Shown here: positions 8,139-18,034 of the stretch, one piece after another | How the letters are laid out: every line of letters starts with the position of its first letter | Numbering within the stretch: the stretch's first letter is position 1 | NCBI RefSeq assembly: GCF_013376105.1 | Contig: NZ_JAAMFM010000028.1 | Coordinates: forward strand, 1-57,623 | From: Arthrobacter wenxiniae | GTDB taxonomy: Bacteria > Actinomycetota > Actinomycetes > Actinomycetales > Micrococcaceae | DNA length: 57,623 bases | Reading direction: 5' to 3' | Program-made: the position numbers and the translations under genes | Notes under the pieces: generated by a model | Database searches by the model: none | The model's input: the letters and a program-made list of their open reading frames with translations, nothing else | Told to the model about the DNA's origin: nothing

Positions 8139-9233
8139 ATGTCAAACAACTTTTCACCCGTGTACAACCGCCGGTCCCTGCTCAAGGCGGCGGCCTTCGC
8201 CCCGCTGGCCGGCCTGGCTCTGTCCGGCTGCAGCACCAAGTCCTCCAGCAGTGCCCCCGCAAACTCCACCGTCACGGTCACCTCCTACGGGGGCTCGTAC
8301 AACGACCAGTTGACGCAAACCATCCTCAATCCCTTTGCCAAGCAATCCGGCATCAAGCCGACGCTGTTGGCCAACACGAGCCTCGCCGGGCTCAAGGCGC
8401 AGGTGCAGTCCGGCGACGTGCAGTGGGACCTGGTGGAGATCACGGCGCCCGAGTACGAGACCGCCGTGGCGGAAGGGCTGCTGGAGAAGTTCGACTACAA
8501 CATCATCAGTGACAAGGGCCTGCCGGGCTATGCCAAGGCCGACTATGGCATCAAGTACCTCAGCTTCCTGTTCGTGATGGCCTGGGACGAGAGGGTCATA
8601 CCGGACGGCAAGGCGCCCTCCGACTGGGCGCAATTCTTCGACCAGAACCGCTTCAGCACGAAGCGCTCGATCTACAACCAGCTGTCCGACAGTTCCGTGC
8701 TGGAAGCGGCGCTGCTGGCGGACGGCGTGCCGTTCGAGAAGATCTATCCGCTGGATGTGGACCGTGCCCTGCGTGTGCTCGGCCAGCATCCGGGCAAGGA
8801 CAAGCTCCTGTACCACTCGACCAACCAGGAGCCCATCCAGCAGCTGACCTCCGGCGAGGTGGCCCTGTCCACGAGCTTCAACAACCGCATCAACGCTGCC
8901 CGGGCCGATGGCGCCAAGCTGAACTTCACCCCGCAAAACGCCGTCCTGGCCGGGGACTACTTCGTGGTGCCCAAGGGCGCGAAGAACAAGGAGGCGGCCT
9001 TCAAGCTCATGAACTTCATGTCCAACGACGCCGAGGCCGGCGCCGCGTTCGACAAGGTCACCAACCTGACCCTTGCCAACACCCCGGCACTGTCCAAGCT
9101 GCCGAAGGAGATTGCCGACTCGCTGCCCACCAGCCCCAAGCTTGCGGAGAAGATCCTGCTCCGCGACGACAAGTGGTGGGCCCAGAACCTCAAGCAGACC
9201 GAGCAAAAGTTCAAGCTGTGGCAGGCCAGCTGA
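8139..9233 (+). CDS. ABC importer substrate-binding lipoprotein, PotD-like
   Basis: A 364-residue extracytoplasmic solute-binding protein of the spermidine/putrescine-type family. The N-terminus combines a twin-arginine motif (NRRSLLK, residues 10-16) with a lipobox (LSGC, Cys about 31), so it should be exported folded by Tat and lipid-anchored. The mature part begins with a VTSYGGSYND segment typical of PotD-like binders. It is the first of four genes for a complete importer with permeases and ATPase directly downstream. The substrate could be a polyamine or another small organic cation. Confidence 0.87.
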   Translation: MSNNFSPVYNRRSLLKAAAFAPLAGLALSGCSTKSSSSAPANSTVTVTSYGGSYNDQLTQTILNPFAKQSGIKPTLLANTSLAGLKAQVQSGDVQWDLVEITAPEYETAVAEGLLEKFDYNIISDKGLPGYAKADYGIKYLSFLFVMAWDERVIPDGKAPSDWAQFFDQNRFSTKRSIYNQLSDSSVLEAALLADGVPFEKIYPLDVDRALRVLGQHPGKDKLLYHSTNQEPIQQLTSGEVALSTSFNNRINAARADGAKLNFTPQNAVLAGDYFVVPKGAKNKEAAFKLMNFMSNDAEAGAAFDKVTNLTLANTPALSKLPKEIADSLPTSPKLAEKILLRDDKWWAQNLKQTEQKFKLWQAS

Positions 9234-9234
9234 G

Positions 9235-10119
9235 ATGGCCCAGGCAACCCTTGCAAGGGCCCGCCCAGGCGCCGGCGGCCCACCCTCCGGCGCACCACCG
9301 AAGCGCCGCCGCCGTGCAGGCTGGCTCCTGCTGCTGGCACCGGTGGTGGTCTTCGACGTGCTGCTGTTCCTGACCCCGCTGGGAAAACTCATCGGCTCCA
9401 GCTTCACCGGCGGGGCCTATGCCCGGGTCCTGGCAGACCCGCTGGTCACCCGCTCCCTGGTCAACACCCTGAGCATCGCCCTGACGTCCACGGCCGTCAC
9501 CGTGGTCCTCGGCTACGTCATCGCCCTGGTGCTCTGGCGCAGCGGCACCGTCATGCGCGTCATCCTGTTCGCCGTGGTCCTGCTGCCGTTCTGGACCGGC
9601 ATCCTGGTGAAGAACTTCGCCTGGGCCGTGCTGCTGCAGGACAACGGCCTGGTCAACGGCTTCCTGCACAACATTGGCCTGATCAATGCGCCGCTGCCGC
9701 TGCTGCACAACCGCTTTGCCGTCATTGTTGGCATGGTCCACTGCCTGCTGCCCTACGCGGTGTTCCCCATCTTCTCCTCCCTGGCCGCCATCGACGGCCG
9801 GCTGGCGCTGGCGGCCAGGTCCCTCGGCGCCAGGGAAGCGGCGGTCTTCCGCCGCATCACGCTGCCGCTGAGCGCCCCCGGCATCTCAGCCGCAGGCCTG
9901 CTCGTGTTCATCATCAGCACCGGCTTCTTCATCACGCCCGTGGTCATGGGCGGGCCGGGGGACATGATGATCGCCAACGAGATCGACTACTACGCCCGCC
10001 AGCTCACCGACTTCCCGGGTGCCGCCGCGCTGGCCGTCATCCTGACCGTCCTGGTGAGCATCATCGCCGCCGTTTACCAGCGGGTCCTCAAGGCCGGAGG
10101 CCAACATGAAACGCTTTAG
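9235..10119 (+). CDS. ABC importer permease, PotB-like
   Basis: A 294-residue inner-membrane permease with about six hydrophobic segments and the EAA-type loop (AARSLGAREAAVFRRITLPL, about residues 194-213) that docks the ATPase. The ATG at 9235 is one base after the stop of the binding-protein gene, so translation is probably coupled; the frame is open upstream but overlaps that gene. It pairs with the PotC-like permease downstream. Confidence 0.88.
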   Translation: MAQATLARARPGAGGPPSGAPPKRRRRAGWLLLLAPVVVFDVLLFLTPLGKLIGSSFTGGAYARVLADPLVTRSLVNTLSIALTSTAVTVVLGYVIALVLWRSGTVMRVILFAVVLLPFWTGILVKNFAWAVLLQDNGLVNGFLHNIGLINAPLPLLHNRFAVIVGMVHCLLPYAVFPIFSSLAAIDGRLALAARSLGAREAAVFRRITLPLSAPGISAAGLLVFIISTGFFITPVVMGGPGDMMIANEIDYYARQLTDFPGAAALAVILTVLVSIIAAVYQRVLKAGGQHETL

Positions 10120-10936
10120 CGCCCCCAGGGCCGGCATCCGGCGGAAGCCGCTGTCCCTGCTTTCGCTTCCGGTTTTCGCCTTCCTCGTGGTTCCCACGTT
10201 GATCGTGGTGCCCGTGGCCCTGAACAACAGCCGGTACATCACCTTCCCGCCCGACGGCATTTCCCTCGCCGCCGTGCAGGGCTTCTTTGCGGATCCGGCC
10301 TGGACGTCGGCGCTGTCCGCGAGCATGCAGGCCGCCGCGATCGCCGTCGTGCTTGGCGTTGTGTTCGGGGCCAGCGCCGCCATCGGGCTGCATGGCCGGA
10401 AGTTCCCCGGACAGCAGGCCGTGGTGGGGCTGGTGTTGGCGCCCATGATTGTCCCGACGGTGGTGCTGGCGCTCGCCTTCTACCAGTTCTTCATCTCGGT
10501 GGGGCTGGTGGGCAGCATCGTCCCGATCGGCCTGGCCCACGCAGTCATCGCCACGCCCTATGTGTACCTGACCACCCGCGCCAGCCTGGCCGGCCTCAAC
10601 CCGGCTCTGGTCCGTTCGGCCCAGAGCCTCGGTGCCGGAACGCTTTCGGTGTTCCGCCACGTCCACATGCCGGTGATCCTGCCGGGTCTCATCTCCGGAG
10701 CGTTGTTTGCCTTCTCCGTCTCGATCGACGAGACCGTTATGTCGCTGTTCATGCAGTCGCCCGGGGCCACAACGCTCCCCGTGAAGATGTTCACCGACAT
10801 CCAGTTCAACCTCACGCCCAAGATCGCGGTCTCCTCCGCCCTCCTGGTCACCGTGGCCACGATCGGCCTGCTCATCCAGGTTGTCTACGTGCTCAAGCGC
10901 CGCTCCACGGCCCGCATGATGCCACTGGCCGCCTAG
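10106..10936 (+). CDS. ABC importer permease, PotC-like
   Basis: A 276-residue second permease with about six membrane segments. The EAA loop appears as SAQSLGAGTLSVFRHVHMPV (about residues 171-190). It overlaps the end of the PotB-like gene by 14 nt, indicating translational coupling and equal stoichiometry. Confidence 0.88.
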   Translation: MKRFSAPRAGIRRKPLSLLSLPVFAFLVVPTLIVVPVALNNSRYITFPPDGISLAAVQGFFADPAWTSALSASMQAAAIAVVLGVVFGASAAIGLHGRKFPGQQAVVGLVLAPMIVPTVVLALAFYQFFISVGLVGSIVPIGLAHAVIATPYVYLTTRASLAGLNPALVRSAQSLGAGTLSVFRHVHMPVILPGLISGALFAFSVSIDETVMSLFMQSPGATTLPVKMFTDIQFNLTPKIAVSSALLVTVATIGLLIQVVYVLKRRSTARMMPLAA

Positions 10937-10957
10937 ATTCAATTGCAAAGGATTCCC

Positions 10958-12085
<1,128 letters not shown>

Positions 12086-12101
12086 GCCGCCCGGCCCCGG
12101 T

Positions 12102-12467
12102 CTAGGCGGACTGCTGTGCCGCCAGCCACGCCAGGATGTCGTCGCGGCGGATGCGGCGGTGCGAGCCGCGGTACTGGACCGGGATCTCCCCGCGGTCGGT
12201 CATGTTGCGCAGGAACGTGTGGGAGATCCCGGCCAGCTTGGCAGCCTGGGAGGTGGTGAGCAGTTCCGCCACGCTGGAAACTGTCACCGCCTCGCCGCGG
12301 GCCAGCCGGGCCAGGAGGTCGACGACGGCGTCCCGTGCCCCGGGTGCCAGCCGGTGAGCCGTGCCGTCCACAAAAACCGTGACGTCCCGGCTCCCGGCCA
12401 GTGTCTTGGCCAGGGCAGCCCGCTCGCCGGCGCCCAGGCCGGTCACTTTCGGCGCATCCGCACTCAT
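12102..12467 (-). CDS. Excisionase-family HTH DNA-binding protein
   Basis: A 121-residue protein whose C-terminal half (about residues 69-117) is a MerR-like winged helix of the excisionase/HTH_17 type: LTTSQAAKLAGISHTFLRNM followed by a wing ending HRRIRRDDILAWL. The N-terminal half is a helical region rich in Ala and Leu. Such proteins often act as antitoxin-like partners of a PIN-domain toxin, but no PIN gene is adjacent: the neighbours are the importer ATPase and an oxidoreductase. It is probably an orphan regulator. A leaderless-type promoter (12475-12480) supports the start. Confidence 0.8.
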   Translation of the reverse strand: MSADAPKVTGLGAGERAALAKTLAGSRDVTVFVDGTAHRLAPGARDAVVDLLARLARGEAVTVSSVAELLTTSQAAKLAGISHTFLRNMTDRGEIPVQYRGSHRRIRRDDILAWLAAQQSA

Positions 12468-12474
12468 GCCAGCC

Positions 12475-12480
12475 ACGCTA
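12475..12480 (-). promoter_or_regulatory. Leaderless-type -10 box for the HTH gene
   Basis: TAGCGT on the minus strand ends 7 nt before the ATG at 12467. Transcription would begin at or next to the start codon. No Shine-Dalgarno sequence is visible. Confidence 0.5.
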
Positions 12481-12538
12481 TCAGTGGGAGCCGGCGGCGC
12501 CCAGTGCCAGGGGCTTGCCGCCCGGCGTCTTGAACGGC

Positions 12539-12562
12539 GGCGCCACGGACGGCGCCACGGAC
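12539..12562. repeat. 12-bp tandem duplication
   Basis: GGCGCCACGGAC occurs twice in a row, flanked by GGCGGCGCC on the right side. It lies in the 213-nt gap between the HTH and oxidoreductase genes; I see no gene in that gap. Confidence 0.6.
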
Positions 12563-12667
12563 GGCGGCGCCATGCGGAAGAGCGTCCGCCAAAGCCGGTG
12601 GAAAGCCGCCGGGGCTGACCGGAGATGTGCATGCAGGGGTACTTTTTTGGGGCGCCCCCGCGCCGGG

Positions 12668-12673
12668 TAAGGT
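12668..12673 (+). promoter_or_regulatory. Leaderless-type -10 box for the Gfo/Idh/MocA gene
   Basis: TAAGGT lies 7 nt before the ATG at 12681, with no ribosome-binding site between. Confidence 0.5.
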
Positions 12674-12680
12674 ATGAGCC

Positions 12681-13709
12681 ATGACACAAAGGATCAGCAC
12701 CGCCCTGCTGGGATTCGGTCTGGCCGGGAGCGTATTCCATGCTCCGTTCCTCGCCGCCCTGGACGCCTTCAGCCTCGACGTGATCGTCACCGGCGACCCC
12801 GCCCGGCAGGCGGCGGCGCGTGCCGCCTACCCGCAGGCCCGCGTGGTGGGACGCAGGGACTGGTCCGCGGCAGGCAGCGGCGTCGACCTCGTGGTGGTGG
12901 CCACCCCGCCCGCCAGCCACGCGGCACTGGCGCGGGAGGCGCTGGAAGGCGGGTGCGCCGTCGTGGTTGACAAGCCCTTCACCGTCACGAGCGCGGAGGG
13001 GGAGGAGCTCATCGCGCTCGCCGGCGAAAGGGGCCTGGTGCTGACGACCTACCAAAACCGGCGCTGGGACGGGGAATACCTGACGCTGAAAAAACTCCTC
13101 GCCGAGGGGTCGCTGGGGCAGGTTCGCCGCTTTGAATCGCGGCTGGAGCGCTGGCAGCAGGACATCACGAAGGAGTGGAAGGCCCAGGCCACGGCGGCGG
13201 ACGGCGGCGGGATCCTGTTCGACCTCGGCACGCACCTGATCGACCAGGCGCTGCAGCTCTTTGGCCCGCCCGTGCGCGTTTACGGCGAGGCGGCCGCGCG
13301 CCGTCCCGAGGAGAAGGCCGACGACGACGCCTTCGTTGCGCTGGAACATGCCGGCGGCGTGGTGTCGCACCTGTGGATGAACCTCAACGTGGCCCAGCTC
13401 GGGCCCCGGCTGCGTGTCCTGGGGTCCGAGGCGGCCTTCGTCAAGCACGTGCCGGACCAGCAGGAGGCCCAGCTGGTGGCGGGGATCCGTCCCGGCGACC
13501 CCGCCTACGGCGTGGACCCTGAGGGCAACTGGGGGATGCTGGGCCGCGACGGGGCGCAGGTGCCCGTGCCCACGGAGCGCGGAAACTTCACGGCTTTCTA
13601 CGAGTTGCTGGCCCAGGCCGTGTTGCAGGGCGGGCCGGTCCCCGTGGACCCCGCCGGCTCCGTGGCCGCGCTGCGCATCATTGAACAGGTCCGCGGGCAG
13701 GTCGCGTAG
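12681..13709 (+). CDS. Gfo/Idh/MocA-family oxidoreductase
   Basis: A 342-residue NAD(P)-dependent dehydrogenase of the glucose-fructose oxidoreductase/inositol dehydrogenase family. The N-terminal Rossmann motif is GFGLAGS (about residues 11-17); the cofactor and substrate region carries VVDKPFTVT (about 96-104), the family EKP motif with Asp for Glu. The C-terminal half has the GILFDLGTHLIDQALQLFG segment with the conserved active-site His. Substrate is probably a sugar or polyol. It precedes an MFS transporter by 76 nt, which may carry the same substrate. Confidence 0.87.
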   Translation: MTQRISTALLGFGLAGSVFHAPFLAALDAFSLDVIVTGDPARQAAARAAYPQARVVGRRDWSAAGSGVDLVVVATPPASHAALAREALEGGCAVVVDKPFTVTSAEGEELIALAGERGLVLTTYQNRRWDGEYLTLKKLLAEGSLGQVRRFESRLERWQQDITKEWKAQATAADGGGILFDLGTHLIDQALQLFGPPVRVYGEAAARRPEEKADDDAFVALEHAGGVVSHLWMNLNVAQLGPRLRVLGSEAAFVKHVPDQQEAQLVAGIRPGDPAYGVDPEGNWGMLGRDGAQVPVPTERGNFTAFYELLAQAVLQGGPVPVDPAGSVAALRIIEQVRGQVA

Positions 13710-13785
13710 CCGCCCGACAAAGTATGCTGAGCCTAGAATCTGCCCCTGCCGGGGCACGTTTGAAGCAGCGGCGAACAATGGGGGC

Positions 13786-15063
13786 ATGGTGACGGAGAAC
13801 AACGCCGGGTCGCAGGGGGGTGCGGGGCCCGCGGGATTGGCCCTGTCCGAGCCCACCGAGAACGTCCGGAAGCGCTGGACCATGTCAGTGGTTCTGGTCA
13901 ACGTCGGCATCAATACGGCCTTCTTCGGCCCCATCCAGGTCCTGCTGGGCCAGCAGGCGATCCATTTCAGCGAGGCCGACAAGGAAGGCATCCTGGCCCT
14001 GGTCACCGGGGCGGGAGCCGCCGTGTCCCTCGTGGCCAACCCCTTGTTTGGCACCTTCAGCGACAGGACCGTCTCCCGCCTGGGCAGGCGCGTGCCCTGG
14101 GTGTTCATCGGCGCGCTGCTGGGCACGATTGGCCTGCTGGGCCTGGCCGTGGCCCCGGGCGTCGCCGCCATGATGCTGCTGTGGTGCCTGGTGCAGCTGG
14201 GCTGCAACGGGGCCCTGGCCGCCATCACGGCCGCCGTGCCGGACCAGGTGCCCGTGCGCCAGCGCGGCACCATCGGCGGGCTGGCCTCCATGGGAACAGT
14301 CGTGGGAATCCTGCTGGGAGCCGCCGTTGGCGCCGTCGTCGCCGGGAACTTTGCCCTCGGCTACGTCCTGTGCGCCGCGGCGCTGGTGGCCGGGATGGTG
14401 CCCTACCTGTTCCTTTCCAATGACCGGGTGCTGCCGGCCGCCAGCAGGCCGCCATTTGCCTGGGCGGCGTTCCTTGCCGGCTTTTGGATCTCGCCCCGGC
14501 GCTACCCGGACTTCGGCTGGGCGTGGCTCACGCGCTTCCTGGTCAACGTGGGCAACCACCTGGTGACCCTGTACCTGCTGTTCTTTCTCCGCGACGCCGT
14601 GGGCTTCGACAACCCGGAATTTGGCGTGCTGGTCCTGACCGGCCTGTACGCCGTGCTGACGCTGGTCACCGCCGTCATCGGGGGCCGGTGGACGGACAGG
14701 GTGGGCAAACGGAAGCCCTTTGTCATCGCCTCCTCGGCCATCATTGCCCTGGCCGCCCTCATCCTGGCGTTTGCACCCACCTGGACCGGCGCCCTGCTAG
14801 GTGCCGCCGTGCTGGGCATCGGCTACGGGGCCTACCTGGCCGTGGACTTTGCCCTGCTGACCCAGGTGTTGCCGTCGGCCGCCAGCCGCGGCAAGGACCT
14901 GGGCGTGATCAATGTGGCGAACTCGCTGCCGCAGGTCATCGCGCCCGTCATCGCCCTGCCGCTGGTCACCGTTTTCGGCGGCTACGTGACGCTGTACGTG
15001 GTGGCCGCCGTGATCGGCCTGCTGGGGGCGGTGTTCGTCGTGAAGATCAAGGGTGTGGACTGA
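13786..15063 (+). CDS. MFS transporter
   Basis: A 425-residue major facilitator with about 12 membrane segments. The loop after the second helix reads NPLFGTFSDRTVSRLGRR, the MFS DRxxRxxGRR-type motif, and WTDRVGKRKP repeats it in the second half. It resembles sugar:proton symporters and drug exporters alike. The start is the ATG at 13786; the frame extends upstream into the previous gene region without a better site. A TAGAAT box at 13735-13740 could drive it. Confidence 0.85.
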   Translation: MVTENNAGSQGGAGPAGLALSEPTENVRKRWTMSVVLVNVGINTAFFGPIQVLLGQQAIHFSEADKEGILALVTGAGAAVSLVANPLFGTFSDRTVSRLGRRVPWVFIGALLGTIGLLGLAVAPGVAAMMLLWCLVQLGCNGALAAITAAVPDQVPVRQRGTIGGLASMGTVVGILLGAAVGAVVAGNFALGYVLCAAALVAGMVPYLFLSNDRVLPAASRPPFAWAAFLAGFWISPRRYPDFGWAWLTRFLVNVGNHLVTLYLLFFLRDAVGFDNPEFGVLVLTGLYAVLTLVTAVIGGRWTDRVGKRKPFVIASSAIIALAALILAFAPTWTGALLGAAVLGIGYGAYLAVDFALLTQVLPSAASRGKDLGVINVANSLPQVIAPVIALPLVTVFGGYVTLYVVAAVIGLLGAVFVVKIKGVD

Positions 15064-15105
15064 GCCCGCACCTGGCCCGTGGCCCGCTGGCCCCCGCCCG
15101 GCCCG

Positions 15106-15876
15106 TCAGGAGAAGAACACCATCTTGACCAGCGCGGCCGTGCCCACCACAATGATCGTGGCCCGCAGCGCCAGGGGAGGCAGCTTCCGGCCGAACTTGG
15201 CGCCCACCATGCCGCCCAGCAGCGCACCCACCGCAATGAGGGCCGTGACCTTCCAGTCGATGTAGTGCCAGGCCACCACCATGAACGTGAGGGCGGCGAT
15301 GCCGTTGACGGCAGTGGTCAACACATTCTTCACGGCGTTGACCTGCTGCAGCGCCACGGTGGTCATGATGCTCATCAGCCCGACGATCAGGATGCCCTGG
15401 GCGGCGCCGAAGTAGCCACCGTACATGCCCAGCACAAAGATCGCCGCGATCAGGCCCACACTGCTGCGCGCGGGTCCGTCGGCGGGTCCCGTGTATCGCC
15501 GCGCGGCCAGCAGCCGCTGCAGCGGCGGGCCAAACGCCACCATGAGGATGCCGATGATGATCAGCACGGGGACGATGGTGCTGAACGCCTGCGCCGGCAG
15601 GACCAGCAGCAGCAGCGCGCCCACCAGGCCGCCAACGGCCGACGCCGGGAGCAGCCGCTTGATCATGTCCTTGTTGGGCGCCAGTTCCTTGCGGTAGCCC
15701 CACGTGCCGGACAGCCCGCCGGCCACCAGGCCAATGTTGTTGGAGATGTTGGCGGTCAGGGGCGGGAAGCCAAACAGCAGCAGGACCGGGAACGTCACGA
15801 GCGTCCCGGATCCCACGACAACATTGATCATGCCGGCCCAAAAGCCCGCCAGAAATATTGCCCCCGCCTCAAGCAT
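15106..15876 (-). CDS. TauE/SafE-family membrane exporter
   Basis: A 256-residue membrane protein with about eight hydrophobic segments, of the sulfite/organosulfonate exporter family. The N-terminal FWAGMINVVVGSGTLVTFP motif is typical. The ATG at 15876 gives the normal family length; a TTG at 15951 would add 25 polar residues but sits directly against the TAGACT box at 15952-15957, so it would not be in the transcript. It converges on the MFS gene with 42 nt between. Substrate is not predictable. Confidence 0.82.
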   Translation of the reverse strand: MLEAGAIFLAGFWAGMINVVVGSGTLVTFPVLLLFGFPPLTANISNNIGLVAGGLSGTWGYRKELAPNKDMIKRLLPASAVGGLVGALLLLVLPAQAFSTIVPVLIIIGILMVAFGPPLQRLLAARRYTGPADGPARSSVGLIAAIFVLGMYGGYFGAAQGILIVGLMSIMTTVALQQVNAVKNVLTTAVNGIAALTFMVVAWHYIDWKVTALIAVGALLGGMVGAKFGRKLPPLALRATIIVVGTAALVKMVFFS

Positions 15877-15951
15877 GTGCCATCCGTTTTCGTCGTCGCT
15901 GGAAGTTGCCGTCACAGGCCGGTGCGCCTGGGTGGCGGCAGGGCCTTTCAA

Positions 15952-15957
15952 AGTCTA
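15952..15957 (-). promoter_or_regulatory. -10 box for the TauE/SafE gene
   Basis: TAGACT on the minus strand. A start site about 7 nt further would leave a leader near 70 nt before the ATG at 15876, which supports that start over the upstream TTG. Confidence 0.4.
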
Positions 15958-15985
15958 CTGTCCGGGCGCCGGCAGGTCCGTCCTG

Positions 15986-17422
15986 TTACTTGGCCACCCG
16001 CTTGGCAACCTGGAAGTGGCCGTCCGCGTGGACTGTGGTGTAGCGGTTGCCGGGGAACCGGGACTCGGCTTCCGTGGCGGTGGTGGTGTCGGCCGTGCCG
16101 GGACGGCCGGAAACATCCATCAGCACATAGTCCGGGGCAGGATTTTTGTTGCCGACCCAGTACACCTCGTCGCGGTCCACCAGGTAGCTCATGAGGCTGA
16201 TGTCCGTCTCCACGGTGACGGCACTGGGGACGGCGGCCAACGCACTCACCGCTGCCGCATTGCCCGCGGTGGAAAAATCCCGGGCCGGGTTGGCGAGCTT
16301 GCCAAACGCGAAATGGCCGCTCAGCGCAACGGCCACCAGGGCCATCGCCGCTGCGGAAAGCAGCCGGAACCGCGCCGAATCGAGCACCTTGCGGCGGGAC
16401 AGCGCGTCGAGGGCTGCGCAAAAGACCACCGGCATCAGCACGGCGCTGTATTGCCAGTCCTGCCCCCAGTAAGAGGGCAGCTCGCCGAGGAAACGCCACG
16501 CCAGCGTGGGCAGCACCAGGAGCGCCAGCGGCGAGAACAGGGCGAGCCCCGCCGTGACGGCTGCCAGCAGCAGCACCGTGGCCACCTTGTCCTTTTGGAA
16601 CAACGACGCCGGGTCCCCCAGGAAGCCCGCCACGTCCAGTTGGCTCCGGTACGCCCACGGAGACCCGTGGTTCATGGCCGGCAGGAGAACCTGCGTGGCC
16701 AGGACAAACCAGGCCACGCCCCATGCCGCCAGCCACAGCCCGGCCGGCCTGCGCGAGCGGTGCGCCATGACCAGGCCCAGCACCAGGACCGTCAGGCCCA
16801 GGTCCTCCTTGACGAACACCAGCAGGGCCGCCCAGATCCAGGCCTGCCGCCACTTTTCGTCGAGCAGCGCACACAGCGACAACGCCAGAAACGGGACGGC
16901 AAAGGCGATCTCGTGGAACTGCGAATCGACGGCCGACTGCAGGCCCCAGCTCAGCCCGTACGCGATGCCAAGGCAGCCCCCGGGGATCCGTCCCAGCCGC
17001 TTGAACGCCAGGTTGGCCACGACCGCAACGGACACGGCGAACAGCAGGTTTTGCACCACCAGCAGCGTGAAGGCGCTGGGAAAGAGGCCGTAGATGGGGC
17101 CGAGCACCACCAGGATCGGGTGGAAGTGGTCGCCGAGGAGGTTGAAGCCCTGGCCCTTGATGGTGACGATGGGCGCCTGGAAATGGGCGTAGTCCCTGGC
17201 CAGCTGCGTGAAGATCCCCAGGTCCCAGGACCGGATGGCAAAGCTCGTCCACTGCAGCCATGAATAGCTCGTGTAGATGGCAAACGCACCCGCGCCAAGG
17301 AGCCCGGCAGCGGCCAGGCGGCCCCGGGCAGCGCCACGCGCGGCGGGAGGCGCCGCCGTCGTTCCTGGTGCCCCGGAGAGGGTCACGCGGGGGGAGGTCC
17401 CGCTGTCCTTCGTTGCCGTCAC
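15986..17422 (-). CDS. DUF2079 polytopic membrane protein
   Basis: A 478-residue membrane protein with many hydrophobic segments, matching the DUF2079 family (GT-C glycosyltransferase-like architecture). The early loop WDLGIFTQLARDYAHF and the later LLGDHFHPILVVLGPIY segment are family hallmarks. The last about 100 residues form a soluble domain. The start is a GTG at 17422 preceded by a leaderless-type TAGACT box; upstream in-frame codons lack signals. Family members are thought to act on lipid-linked sugars, but no function is established here. Confidence 0.8.
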   Translation of the reverse strand: MTATKDSGTSPRVTLSGAPGTTAAPPAARGAARGRLAAAGLLGAGAFAIYTSYSWLQWTSFAIRSWDLGIFTQLARDYAHFQAPIVTIKGQGFNLLGDHFHPILVVLGPIYGLFPSAFTLLVVQNLLFAVSVAVVANLAFKRLGRIPGGCLGIAYGLSWGLQSAVDSQFHEIAFAVPFLALSLCALLDEKWRQAWIWAALLVFVKEDLGLTVLVLGLVMAHRSRRPAGLWLAAWGVAWFVLATQVLLPAMNHGSPWAYRSQLDVAGFLGDPASLFQKDKVATVLLLAAVTAGLALFSPLALLVLPTLAWRFLGELPSYWGQDWQYSAVLMPVVFCAALDALSRRKVLDSARFRLLSAAAMALVAVALSGHFAFGKLANPARDFSTAGNAAAVSALAAVPSAVTVETDISLMSYLVDRDEVYWVGNKNPAPDYVLMDVSGRPGTADTTTATEAESRFPGNRYTTVHADGHFQVAKRVAK

Positions 17423-17429
17423 CCTTGAA

Positions 17430-17435
17430 AGTCTA
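17430..17435 (-). promoter_or_regulatory. Leaderless-type -10 box for the DUF2079 gene
   Basis: TAGACT on the minus strand ends 7 nt before the GTG at 17422. Confidence 0.5.
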
Positions 17436-17490
17436 GGCCGTCGGCCCGGTGCAGGGCATCCGCCGCCCGGGGTCTGGCAGGATTGGGCGC

Positions 17491-17991
17491 ATGGACGCAC
17501 AGCTCATTTGGACGGTCATCTGCGGCCTCGCCATCCTGGTCGGGGTTGCGGGGGTGGTCATCCCGGTGCTGCCCGGCAGCCTGCTCATTGGCGTGAGCCT
17601 GCTGGGGTGGGCCCTGGCGGTAGGGCGGCCGGTGGGCTGGGTGGTGTTTGCCGCCGGCGCGCTGTTGGTGGTTGCCGGAATGCTCTCCAGCGCCGTGCTG
17701 ACGGGTCGGGCCATGAAGGAGCGAAGGATTCCGGGACGATCCATGGTGGCCGGCCTGCTCCTGGGCGTGGTTGGCTTCCTTGTGGTTCCGGTGGTGGGCC
17801 TGCTCCTTGGCTTTGCGCTGGGTCTGCTGGTCTCGGAACTGGCACGCCACAGGGCGCTGGGGCCCGCCGTTTCCTCATCCCTGGCGGCGCTGAAGGCCAC
17901 CGGCCTGGGCATGCTGGCCGAATTTGGCTTTGCGTCCCTCGCGGCAGGAACCTGGGCCGCGGGAGTGCTGGTGTATTTCCTCAGCCGCTGA
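17491..17991 (+). CDS. DUF456 membrane protein
   Basis: A 166-residue protein with about four hydrophobic segments of the DUF456 family. It opens with a helix ending GVAGVVIPVLPGSLLIG, the family's conserved PxxPG region, and has glycine-rich helices in the middle (MVAGLLLGVVGFLVVPVVG). It is divergent from DUF2079 with 68 nt between. The ATG at 17491 starts directly at the first helix. Function unknown. Confidence 0.8.
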   Translation: MDAQLIWTVICGLAILVGVAGVVIPVLPGSLLIGVSLLGWALAVGRPVGWVVFAAGALLVVAGMLSSAVLTGRAMKERRIPGRSMVAGLLLGVVGFLVVPVVGLLLGFALGLLVSELARHRALGPAVSSSLAALKATGLGMLAEFGFASLAAGTWAAGVLVYFLSR

Positions 17992-17995
17992 CCGA

Positions 17996-18034
17996 GTCCG
18001 GCTGTCACGTCCGGCTGTCACGTCCGGCTGTCAC
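17996..18034. repeat. Three exact tandem copies of a 13-bp unit
   Basis: GTCCGGCTGTCAC repeats at 17996-18008, 18009-18021 and 18022-18034. It starts 4 nt after the DUF456 stop codon, and the third copy supplies the stop codon of the converging gene at 18031. A repeat-number change would alter only the spacer between the convergent genes. Confidence 0.85.

Noticed and set aside
12086-12680. Toxin-antitoxin pair at the HTH gene
   Set aside because: No PIN or other toxin-like frame is adjacent on either strand.
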